Below, piece by piece: positions 1 to 5,136 of a stretch of 5,136 nt of DNA (within the stretch, counting starts at the first letter, position 1; each line of letters begins with the position of its first letter). Position numbers and translations under genes: made by a program. Source of the stretch: Acetobacteraceae bacterium (GTDB taxonomy: Bacteria; Pseudomonadota; Alphaproteobacteria; Acetobacterales; Acetobacteraceae); assembly GCA_003133265.1 (NCBI GenBank), contig PKWQ01000286.1, positions 1 to 5,136 on the forward strand, read 5' to 3'. A model generated the notes under the pieces. It saw only the letters and a program-made list of their open reading frames with translations. It made no database searches and had not been told where the DNA came from.

Positions 1-1035
1 CTCGGCCTGCTCGGCCTGCTCGCCGGCCGTGCCGCCGCTGGCGCGGTGCTGGCCGGCGAACCCGGCCGACGCTTCGGCTTGCGCACGGTCGTCGTCGGCA
101 GCGGACCGCAGGGCACGGGACTGATGCGATCCTTGCGTCTCAGCCCGCACCCGGACATCCGCTTGCTCGGCTATGTCGACGACCGGCGCGCGCGCGCCAC
201 GACCGACGCCGATTCCGCCCCCTGCCTGGGCAGCGTCACGGAACTGTTCGCGCTGATCCGCGGCGGCGGCGTCGACCAGGTGATCGTGGCACTCCCCTGG
301 TCGGCGGAAGATCGGGTGCTGGACCTGATCCGCCGGCTGGCGGAATGGCCCGTCCACATTTGGCTGGCGCCGGACCTGCCGGGCACGGGAGGCATCCATC
401 TGATGCATATCCTCGCCCCGCCGCTCGCCGGATGGCCCAGCCTGGTCAAGCGCATCGAGGACATCGTTGTGGCGACGCTGGCACTGATCGTGTTCGCCCT
501 GCCGATGGCGCTGATCGCGCTGGCCATCCGCATCGACAGCCCGGGACCGGTCCTGTTCCGCCAGTACCGCACCGGGTTCAACAACCGCGACTTCCGGATG
601 CTGAAGTTCCGCACCATCCACCATCATCTGGCGGACCATGCGGCGCGCACGCAGGTCACGCGCCACGATCCGCGCGTGACCCGCCTCGGCGCCGTGCTGC
701 GCCGCACCTCCCTCGACGAGCTGCCGCAGATCTTCAACGTGCTGCGCGGGGAGATGTCGTTTGTCGGCCCCCGCCCACACGCGCCGGGCACGCACGCCGG
801 CGGGCGGCCGTTCGATCAGGTGGTGGCGCACTACGCCGCGCGCCACCGGGTGCGGCCCGGCATGACCGGCCTCGCCCAGGTGCGCGGCCTGCGCGGCGAG
901 ACCGAGACGGAGGATAAGCTGGTCCGCCGCATCGACAGCGACCTCGAATATATCGAGAACTGGTCGCTCTGGCTCGATCTGGTCGTGCTGGCCCGCACCG
1001 CGGCGACGGTGCTCGGCATGCGGAACGCCTATTGA
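1..1035 (+). CDS. Undecaprenyl-phosphate sugar phosphotransferase (GumD/WcaJ-like), 5' partial
   Basis: This enzyme transfers a sugar-1-phosphate, probably glucose-1-phosphate, from a UDP-sugar to undecaprenyl phosphate at the inner membrane, the first step of repeat-unit assembly. The frame is open from base 1, so the gene begins upstream; 344 residues are visible. Numbering from base 1, the first residues are hydrophobic (end of the N-terminal membrane region). A Rossmann-like domain follows (VVVGSGPQG, 30-38; GYVDDR near 57-62). A hydrophobic segment at about 156-176 introduces the catalytic domain: FRQYRTG, KFRTI, the Asp-Glu pair of SLDELPQ (D239, E240), GPRPH (256-260) and RPGMTGLAQVRG. 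The C-terminus RNAY resembles the GKNAY end of GumD-type enzymes. Family members are usually around 450-520 residues, so roughly the four N-terminal helices are missing. The GTG at base 46 is an internal valine codon, not a convincing start. The family is certain; glucose as substrate is inferred from the GRPF...RGETET block. Confidence 0.93.
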   Translation, partial: LGLLGLLAGRAAAGAVLAGEPGRRFGLRTVVVGSGPQGTGLMRSLRLSPHPDIRLLGYVDDRRARATTDADSAPCLGSVTELFALIRGGGVDQVIVALPWSAEDRVLDLIRRLAEWPVHIWLAPDLPGTGGIHLMHILAPPLAGWPSLVKRIEDIVVATLALIVFALPMALIALAIRIDSPGPVLFRQYRTGFNNRDFRMLKFRTIHHHLADHAARTQVTRHDPRVTRLGAVLRRTSLDELPQIFNVLRGEMSFVGPRPHAPGTHAGGRPFDQVVAHYAARHRVRPGMTGLAQVRGLRGETETEDKLVRRIDSDLEYIENWSLWLDLVVLARTAATVLGMRNAY

Positions 1036-1057
1036 CCCGCGCCCTTTACGCGCAGCC

Positions 1058-1063
1058 GAGGGA
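1058..1063 (+). promoter_or_regulatory. Possible ribosome binding site favouring the ATG at 1077
   Basis: The purine-rich string GAGGGA, followed by AAG, lies about 13 bases ahead of the ATG at 1077. This is slightly long spacing for a Shine-Dalgarno site. No comparable string is placed correctly for the alternative TTG start at 1032. It therefore mildly supports the ATG. Other starts in this window have no recognisable site. Confidence 0.35.
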
Positions 1064-1076
1064 AAGTCTGCCGCAC

Positions 1077-2066
1077 ATGTTGCAAACACGACTGGATCGC
1101 CACGCAGCCCGGCACCCGTCCACCGAGACGGCGAACGATCCGCCGCGGATCGCGGTGCTCATCCCCTGCCAGAACGAGGCGCCGGCGATCCGTAAAGTGG
1201 TCGCCGACTTCCGCGCCTGCCTGCCGCAGGCCATCGTCTATGTCTACGACAACAACTCGCGCGACCGAACCGGCAAGCTGGCGCGCGCGGCCGGCGCCGT
1301 GGTGCGCAGCGAACGCCTGCAGGGCAAGGGCCATGTGGTGCGCCGCATGTTCGCCGATGTGGAGGCCGACATCTACATCCTGGTGGACGGCGACGACACC
1401 TACGACGCCGCGACCGCACCCGCGATGGTCCGGCTGCTGGTCGGCGAACAGCTCGACATGGTCACCGGCACAAGGATCGGCAACGAGGATGGGGCCTACC
1501 GGCGCGGCCATCGCTTCGGCAACGCGCTGCTCACCGGCATCGTCCGCCGCATCTTCGGCGACCGTGTCAGCGACATGCTCTCCGGCTACCGCGCCTTCAG
1601 CCGGCGCTTCGTCAAATCCTTCCCCGCGCTGGCCGGCGGGTTCGAGACGGAGACCGAGTTCACCATCCATGCGCTGGAGCTGAACATGCCGATCCAGGAA
1701 GTTCCCACGCCGTACCGGCCCCGGCCGGCCGGCTCGGCGTCCAAGCTGCGCACCTACGCCGACGGGCTTCGCATCCTGCGCACCATCATCGTGCTGGTGA
1801 AGCAGGAACGGCCACTGCAACTGTTCGCGCTGGCCGGCGCGGTGCTGTGCCTGCTCGGCATCGGCCTCGGCCTGCCGGTGATCATGGAATTCTTCCGTAC
1901 CGGCCTGGTGCCGCGCCTGCCCACCGCATTGCTGGCGACCGGGCTGGAACTGCTGTCCTGCCTGTCCGTGTTCTGCGGCCTGGTGCTGGATTCCATCGCG
2001 CGCGGGCGCAAGGAAATGAAGCGGCTGGCCTATCTCTCCATCCCCGCCATCGCCGCGCGGCGATGA
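1077..2066 (+). CDS. Family 2 glycosyltransferase, DPM/GtrB-like, with two C-terminal membrane helices
   Basis: This is a predicted inner-membrane GT-A-fold glycosyltransferase of 329 residues. The N-terminal strand and nucleotide-binding start is IAVLIPCQNEAPAI (25-38), and DNNSRDRT lies at 58-65. The metal-binding motif is VDGDDTY (103-109). The acceptor-side conserved block SGYRAFSRRF is at 169-178, and GFETETEFTIHALE follows at about 188-201. A YRPRPAGSASKL block (213-224) precedes two hydrophobic segments at about 249-270 and 281-307, giving the domain order of dolichyl-phosphate-mannose-synthase-like and GtrB-like enzymes. Such enzymes often charge a polyprenyl phosphate, but others act in glycan assembly directly, so donor and acceptor cannot be named. 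I chose the ATG at 1077, 41 bases after the preceding stop. A TTG at 1032 overlaps that stop and would add 15 residues without family-like sequence. It is probably co-transcribed with both + strand neighbours. Confidence 0.88.
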   Translation: MLQTRLDRHAARHPSTETANDPPRIAVLIPCQNEAPAIRKVVADFRACLPQAIVYVYDNNSRDRTGKLARAAGAVVRSERLQGKGHVVRRMFADVEADIYILVDGDDTYDAATAPAMVRLLVGEQLDMVTGTRIGNEDGAYRRGHRFGNALLTGIVRRIFGDRVSDMLSGYRAFSRRFVKSFPALAGGFETETEFTIHALELNMPIQEVPTPYRPRPAGSASKLRTYADGLRILRTIIVLVKQERPLQLFALAGAVLCLLGIGLGLPVIMEFFRTGLVPRLPTALLATGLELLSCLSVFCGLVLDSIARGRKEMKRLAYLSIPAIAARR

Positions 2067-3088
2067 CCGCCGCGCCGGCCGGCGCCTATGATGCCGACGT
2101 CATCATCCTGGCACTCGACCGCGCGGAGGAAACCGAACAGGCCATCGCCTCGGCACTGGCGCAGACCGGATGTTCGTTTCATCTGCATGTGCTGGACCAG
2201 GGATCGCGGCCCGAGGCGCTGCACCGGATCGCCGCCGCCGTGCGAGACCGCGACGACGCCAGCCTGATCGCGCTCGGCCACAATCTTGGGGTCGCCGGCG
2301 GGCGCAACCGCGCCAGCGCGCTCGGGCACGGTAGGGTCATCGTCGCGCTCGACAACGATGCCGAATTCGCCGATCCCGCCACGCTCGCCCGCGCGGTGGC
2401 GGCGCTGGACGAGGATCCGGCACTCGGCGCCGTCGGCTTTCGCATCCTGGTACACGCGAGCGGGGCGGATGACCTCTCCTCCTGGGGCTACCCCGCCGCG
2501 CTGCTGACGCGCGCGGCGGAGATTTTCGACGCGGTCACCTTCGTCGGCGCCGGCCACGCCATCCGCCGCACCGCATGGGACGCGGCGGGCGGCTACGACG
2601 ACGCGCTATTTTTCTGCTGGGAGGAATTCGATTTCTGCCTGCGCGCCATCGCGCTCGGCTGGCATATCCGCTATCGCGGCGACATCGTCGTGCGCCACAA
2701 GGTCAGCCCGGACGCGCGGGTTTCATGGTCCGCCACGCGCTGGTTCTATTTCGTCCGCAACCGTCTCTATATCGGCCGCAAGACCGGCGCCGGGTGGGCG
2801 TCGCTGGCGCCGCGCTATGCCGGCTATCTGCTGAAGGGGCTGCGCCACGGCCTGCTCGGGCAGACCATGCGGGCGCTACCCGCCGCGATGCGGCTCGCCG
2901 CCGCAGCCGGCCCGCCGCGCCCGCTGTCGCCCGTCGTGCGCGCCTATCTGCGGCGCAACGACCTCGCGCATCGCGGCTCGCCGTTGGCGCGGCTGCGCAA
3001 CGAGGTGTTCGGCCGCCTGTCTCAGCCGGGCCGACCCAACCGCTCGCGCAGCAGCAACGGGAACACCGCCGGGCTGTCCAGCAGATAG
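2063..3088 (+). CDS. Family 2 glycosyltransferase, rhamnosyltransferase-like, no membrane helices
   Basis: This 341-residue protein is probably cytoplasmic or membrane-associated and would add one sugar to the lipid-linked repeat unit. Visible family features are VIILALDRAEETEQAIASAL (13-32), HNLGVAGGRNRA (73-84), the DXD-type LDNDAEF (96-102), VGAGHAIRRTAW (161-172) and GGYDD (176-180). The acidic FCWEEFDFCLRA motif is at 184-195 and RHKVS at 211-215. These match the rhamnosyltransferase-like branch of GT2, but the sugar cannot be told from sequence. The ATG start overlaps the preceding stop as ATGA, which implies translational coupling; the frame is open further upstream but that stretch lies inside the previous gene. 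The last 22 residues (about 320-341, rich in Ser, Arg, Asn and Gly) are coded opposite the end of the convergent WecG-type gene and look unlike a conserved domain. The natural C-terminus may once have been near residue 320. Confidence 0.88.
   Translation: MTAAPAGAYDADVIILALDRAEETEQAIASALAQTGCSFHLHVLDQGSRPEALHRIAAAVRDRDDASLIALGHNLGVAGGRNRASALGHGRVIVALDNDAEFADPATLARAVAALDEDPALGAVGFRILVHASGADDLSSWGYPAALLTRAAEIFDAVTFVGAGHAIRRTAWDAAGGYDDALFFCWEEFDFCLRAIALGWHIRYRGDIVVRHKVSPDARVSWSATRWFYFVRNRLYIGRKTGAGWASLAPRYAGYLLKGLRHGLLGQTMRALPAAMRLAAAAGPPRPLSPVVRAYLRRNDLAHRGSPLARLRNEVFGRLSQPGRPNRSRSSNGNTAGLSSR
3022..3088. other. 67-base tail-to-tail overlap of convergent genes
   Basis: The + strand glycosyltransferase reads to its TAG at 3086-3088. 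The - strand WecG-type gene ends at TGA, complement of 3022-3024, so both coding sequences share this segment. No intergenic space remains, and I see no stem-loop with a T-run that would act as an intrinsic terminator for either strand. Transcripts from the two blocks must overlap here, giving antisense pairing of their 3' ends unless Rho stops them earlier. Confidence 0.85.
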
Positions 3089-3765
3089 CGCCGCGCCAGC
3101 CGTCGTGGATCGGACGCCAGACGGTGCAGCCATTCCAGCCCGGCGTGGCGCATCCAGACCGGTGCGCGCGGCACCGCGCCGGACAGGAAATCCAGCGCCG
3201 CCCCAACGCACAGCCCGGTACCGCGCGCCTGCCCGCTCGCCTGGATCGCGGCGGCCAGGATTTCCTGACGCGGCGAACCCACCGCCAGAAAGACGAACCG
3301 CGCCGGATGCGCCAGCACGAACGCCACCGTCCGCCGCAGCGCCACCGGGTCGCGCTCGAAGCCGACGGGCGGATCGTAATGCGCCGGCTGGGCGATGCCG
3401 ACATTGCGCACCAGCGCCGGCAGATGCTGGGGCCGCAATCCGACGATCGTCACGCGCTCTCCCGCTCGCAGATGCCGCCGCAACAGCAATGCGGCAACAT
3501 CGCTGCCCGGAGCAACACGCGGCGCGGGCAGCCCGAGCATGCGCGCCGCGCCAGCGGTCACCCGAGAATCGAGCAACCGCAGCAACGCATCGGCATAGAG
3601 TGCCGCGAGTTCGCGCTGCCGCCGCAGCCGGACCAGATGATCGGCGTTCGGCGTGACGACGTAGCGGAACGCCGCCGCCGCCGGGCGAAGCGCCAGCCAC
3701 GCGGCGGCGGCCTCCGCGTCCAGATCGGCGAAATCCAGTCCCAGCAGCCGGACCGATGCCGGCAT
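3022..3765 (-). CDS. WecG/TagA/CpsF-family glycosyltransferase (GT26)
   Basis: This family transfers a hexose, hexosamine or related sugar from a UDP-sugar onto a polyprenyl-diphosphate-linked acceptor at the cytoplasmic face of the inner membrane. WecG, TagA and xanthan GumM are examples. The 247-residue product has the usual length. It shows VVTPNADHLVRL (36-47, with T38 and N40), LLDSRV (64-69, with D66), VAPGSD (84-89), FLAVGSPRQE (159-168), CVGAALDFLSG (186-196) and RAPVWMRHAGLEWLHRL (200-216). T38 and D66 sit where the conserved Thr and catalytic Asp are found in TagA enzymes. The arginine-rich C-terminal tail (200-242) fits the membrane-docking appendage of the family. The ATG at 3765 shares its A with the upstream gene's TGA; a GTG at 3768 would add one residue and is nearly as plausible. 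Translation is probably coupled to the barrel gene. The exact sugar is unknown. Confidence 0.9.
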   Translation of the reverse strand: MPASVRLLGLDFADLDAEAAAAWLALRPAAAAFRYVVTPNADHLVRLRRQRELAALYADALLRLLDSRVTAGAARMLGLPAPRVAPGSDVAALLLRRHLRAGERVTIVGLRPQHLPALVRNVGIAQPAHYDPPVGFERDPVALRRTVAFVLAHPARFVFLAVGSPRQEILAAAIQASGQARGTGLCVGAALDFLSGAVPRAPVWMRHAGLEWLHRLASDPRRLARRYLLDSPAVFPLLLRERLGRPG

Positions 3766-5087
3766 CACAGGGCGAACCGCATCGTCAGCATGAAAACGTT
3801 GCGGATGGAACGGCCGGAAACCGCCAATGCCGGATTACGCGTGCCATCCTGCGCGCTGAAGCCGTAGGTCGCGGACAGGCGGACATTGCGATCCAGCAGC
3901 CAGGTCGCGCCGGCGCCGAGCGTCAGCGCCGTCTGGTTGCCGCCGCCCTCGGTATAGACCGCGTTCTGCACGCCGGCGGATGCCCGCAACAGCACGTCGC
4001 GCAGATATTCGTGATCCAGGCTCAGTTTGGCGCTGGTCAGTGTGTAGCCGCCGACGCCTTCCTGCGCCGCGTCCTCGATGCTGCGCGAGAGCGTGGCGGT
4101 GAGCGTGGTCAGCCCGGTCGGCGTCCAGATCGCGCCGCCCTCGACGATCGGCGCGGCATGCGTGCCGTATTGCCGGGCGACGAAGTCCCGCTGCTCCCAG
4201 CCCGCCAGCAGCCGCCAGCGCCAGATGCCGTCATAATCGTAATCCAGGCCCGCCAGCACCTCGTAGCCGGTGGAATCGCGCGACGGCGAGCCCGGCTGCG
4301 GCACCGTGTAGCGCGACCCGGTGGCCCGGGTCAGCAGCAACAGGCCGCGATCCGGGGCGAAGTCGTAGCGCAGCGTAACGCCGCCGCGCACTACGTCACG
4401 GTCGCGCGACGCCTGCGACGCCGGCACGCCGAGGATGGTCGTCGCCTCGTAGCGATAGGTGGAGACATCGATGTTCGGCGTCACCGATAGCCGGTTCAGA
4501 CTCAGCGCATAGGCGGCGCGGGCATCGTCGACCCGGTAGGCGATCGGCGCGTCAGCGGCGATGGCGTCGATATCGGTGCGGTTCTCGTGCAACGACATGT
4601 GCGAGACCGCGAGGCTCAGCCGGTCGCGCCCGACATCGATGCCGGCGCCGAGCGAGGCGGTCCAGTCGGTGCGATCCTGGCGCGGCAGCTCCAGATAGCG
4701 CGCATCGGCCAGGCTGAGATATGCGCCCAGGCTGTCGCGCGACCAGTCCGAACCGATCAGCACTGAGGGCCGGGTGACGACATTCGAGGCGCCACGGCCC
4801 CGCGCGCCGCCCAGGACATTGTCGTCGTAGCCGATGCCTTCCTCCAGGGCGGGACGGATCAGGAAGCTGCCGGCATGAACGCCCGGCGGATCGGTGAGCG
4901 GGTGTAGCCGGGACGCCACGGTGACGCCCCGCCAGATGTCGTAGCCCGGCACGCCCGGGGGAAAATAATCCGCGAGGTCCGTCGCCCGCGCGCCGGGCGG
5001 ATGGGCCAGCACGATCGCCAGCGCCGCCACGCCGAACCCGACGGCGCGCAAAGCCGCGCGCGCCTGGGCGCGCAGCAGCAACAGCAC
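3765..5087 (-). CDS. Predicted outer-membrane beta-barrel protein, porin-2-like (BBP2_2 type)
   Basis: This looks like an exported outer-membrane barrel found next to polysaccharide genes; a role in export or anchoring of the glycan is inferred from context only. From the GTG at 5087 the protein is 440 residues. A hydrophobic segment at about 15-28 ends in GARA, followed by TDLADYF, consistent with signal peptidase cleavage near 35/36. The mature part has the motif RPALEEGIGYDDNVLGG (78-94), common at the start of such barrels. A long run of alternating strands separated by charged or Gly/Asp turns follows, for example GVTLRYDF, GYEVLAGLDYDYD, WRWRLLAGWEQRDF, LTLGAGATWLL and VRLSATYGFSAQDG. 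It ends with the strand NVFMLTMRFAL, which resembles a C-terminal barrel-insertion signal although Leu follows the Phe. The frame remains open to the window edge, so the true start may lie further upstream. The gene is coupled to the WecG-type gene by TGATG. The barrel is well supported; the function is not. Confidence 0.75.
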   Translation of the reverse strand: MLLLLRAQARAALRAVGFGVAALAIVLAHPPGARATDLADYFPPGVPGYDIWRGVTVASRLHPLTDPPGVHAGSFLIRPALEEGIGYDDNVLGGARGRGASNVVTRPSVLIGSDWSRDSLGAYLSLADARYLELPRQDRTDWTASLGAGIDVGRDRLSLAVSHMSLHENRTDIDAIAADAPIAYRVDDARAAYALSLNRLSVTPNIDVSTYRYEATTILGVPASQASRDRDVVRGGVTLRYDFAPDRGLLLLTRATGSRYTVPQPGSPSRDSTGYEVLAGLDYDYDGIWRWRLLAGWEQRDFVARQYGTHAAPIVEGGAIWTPTGLTTLTATLSRSIEDAAQEGVGGYTLTSAKLSLDHEYLRDVLLRASAGVQNAVYTEGGGNQTALTLGAGATWLLDRNVRLSATYGFSAQDGTRNPALAVSGRSIRNVFMLTMRFAL

Positions 5088-5136
5088 CAGCAGCAGATAG
5101 ACCGCGGCACCGATCAGCAGCCGCGCAACGATGAGC
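5088..5136 (-). other. In-frame, hydrophobic upstream extension of the barrel gene, unresolved
   Basis: Reading leftwards from the right edge, the barrel gene's frame continues without a stop through 16 further codons. These encode a hydrophobic stretch (LLIGAAVYLLL preceded by LIVAR) that runs on into the VLLLL at the proposed start. No ATG, GTG or TTG occurs in this frame between the edge and the GTG at 5087. Two readings are possible. The barrel gene may begin outside the window with a longer or double hydrophobic N-terminus. Alternatively this may be the end of another gene, for example one ending at the TGA complementary to 5114-5116 in another frame. Confidence 0.4.

Noticed and set aside
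1..24. A short direct repeat of CTCGGCCTG at the left edge
   Set aside because: It encodes repeated Leu-Gly-Leu in a membrane helix of the sugar transferase. Two copies in a hydrophobic coding segment do not indicate a functional repeat.
185..198. A 14-base perfect palindrome of alternating G and C (GGCGCGCGCGCGCC), with possible Z-DNA character
   Set aside because: It lies within the sugar transferase coding sequence as Arg/Ala codons. Such strings are common at this base composition, and nothing marks it as an operator.
1036..1076. Possible promoter or terminator in the only intergenic gap
   Set aside because: The gap is 41 bases. It has no convincing -35/-10 pair and only a weak four-base GCGC pairing without a T-run, so it fits a simple intra-operon spacer.
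1029..1820. A 263-residue open frame on the - strand opposite the first family 2 glycosyltransferase
   Set aside because: It lies wholly antisense to a gene with clear GT2 motifs. Its translation is rich in His, Asp, Gly and Ala without family motifs, as expected from the G/C-ending codon pattern of the real gene.
2876..3700. A 274-residue - strand frame overlapping the WecG-type gene in another frame
   Set aside because: It is a low-complexity Ala/Gly/Arg translation. The overlapping frame at 3022-3765 carries the conserved TPNADH, GSPRQE and C-terminal motifs.
2575..3867. A 430-residue open frame on the + strand spanning the end of the second GT2 gene and running antisense to the WecG-type gene
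   Set aside because: Its composition is dominated by Arg, Pro, Ala and Gln. It crosses two well-supported genes in a shadow frame and has no recognisable domain.
3756..4490. A 244-residue + strand frame antisense to the barrel gene
   Set aside because: The barrel frame shows a signal peptide, alternating strands and a terminal aromatic strand, while this frame shows only Arg/Gln/Ala-rich sequence typical of GC-driven shadows.

Overview
The window is a compact, G+C-rich stretch of a polysaccharide (exopolysaccharide, capsule or similar surface glycan) biosynthesis locus. Five protein-coding genes fill nearly all of it: three on the + strand running rightwards, and two on the - strand running towards them. 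The codon bias is strongly G/C-ending. There is a Gram-negative outer-membrane barrel protein and a GumD-type initiating sugar transferase. Together these suggest a high-GC alphaproteobacterium, perhaps a member of the Rhodospirillales/Acetobacteraceae. That placement is inference from style and gene types, since no phylogenetic marker is present.

Left block (+ strand, bases 1-3088). The window opens inside a polyprenyl-phosphate sugar phosphotransferase, which attaches the first sugar to the undecaprenyl carrier. Its N-terminal membrane helices lie outside the window. A family 2 glycosyltransferase with a DGDD motif and two C-terminal membrane helices follows after a short gap. A second, soluble-looking family 2 glycosyltransferase overlaps it by ATGA. 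The three genes read as one operon, with no room for internal promoters.

Right block (- strand, bases 3022 to the right edge). A predicted outer-membrane beta-barrel protein comes first in transcription order. It is followed, with a one-base TGATG overlap, by a WecG/TagA/CpsF-family glycosyltransferase. The barrel gene's reading frame is still open at the window edge, so its true start is not certain.

The two blocks converge and overlap by 67 bases (3022-3088), so there is no intergenic terminator between them. The last 22 residues of the second family 2 glycosyltransferase are coded antisense to the end of the WecG-type gene and look like read-through.

Functionally, the initiating transferase would load the first sugar on the lipid carrier. 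The WecG-type and the two family 2 enzymes would extend the repeat unit at the cytoplasmic face, and the barrel protein could serve at the outer membrane during export or anchoring. Flippase, polymerase, chain-length and export-channel genes are not in view. I see no RNA genes, mobile elements, CRISPR arrays or clear promoters, and nothing that stands out as a wholly new system. The items most worth a second look are the convergent overlap, the unresolved 5' end of the barrel gene, and the tight coupling of an outer-membrane barrel to a cytoplasmic glycosyltransferase.
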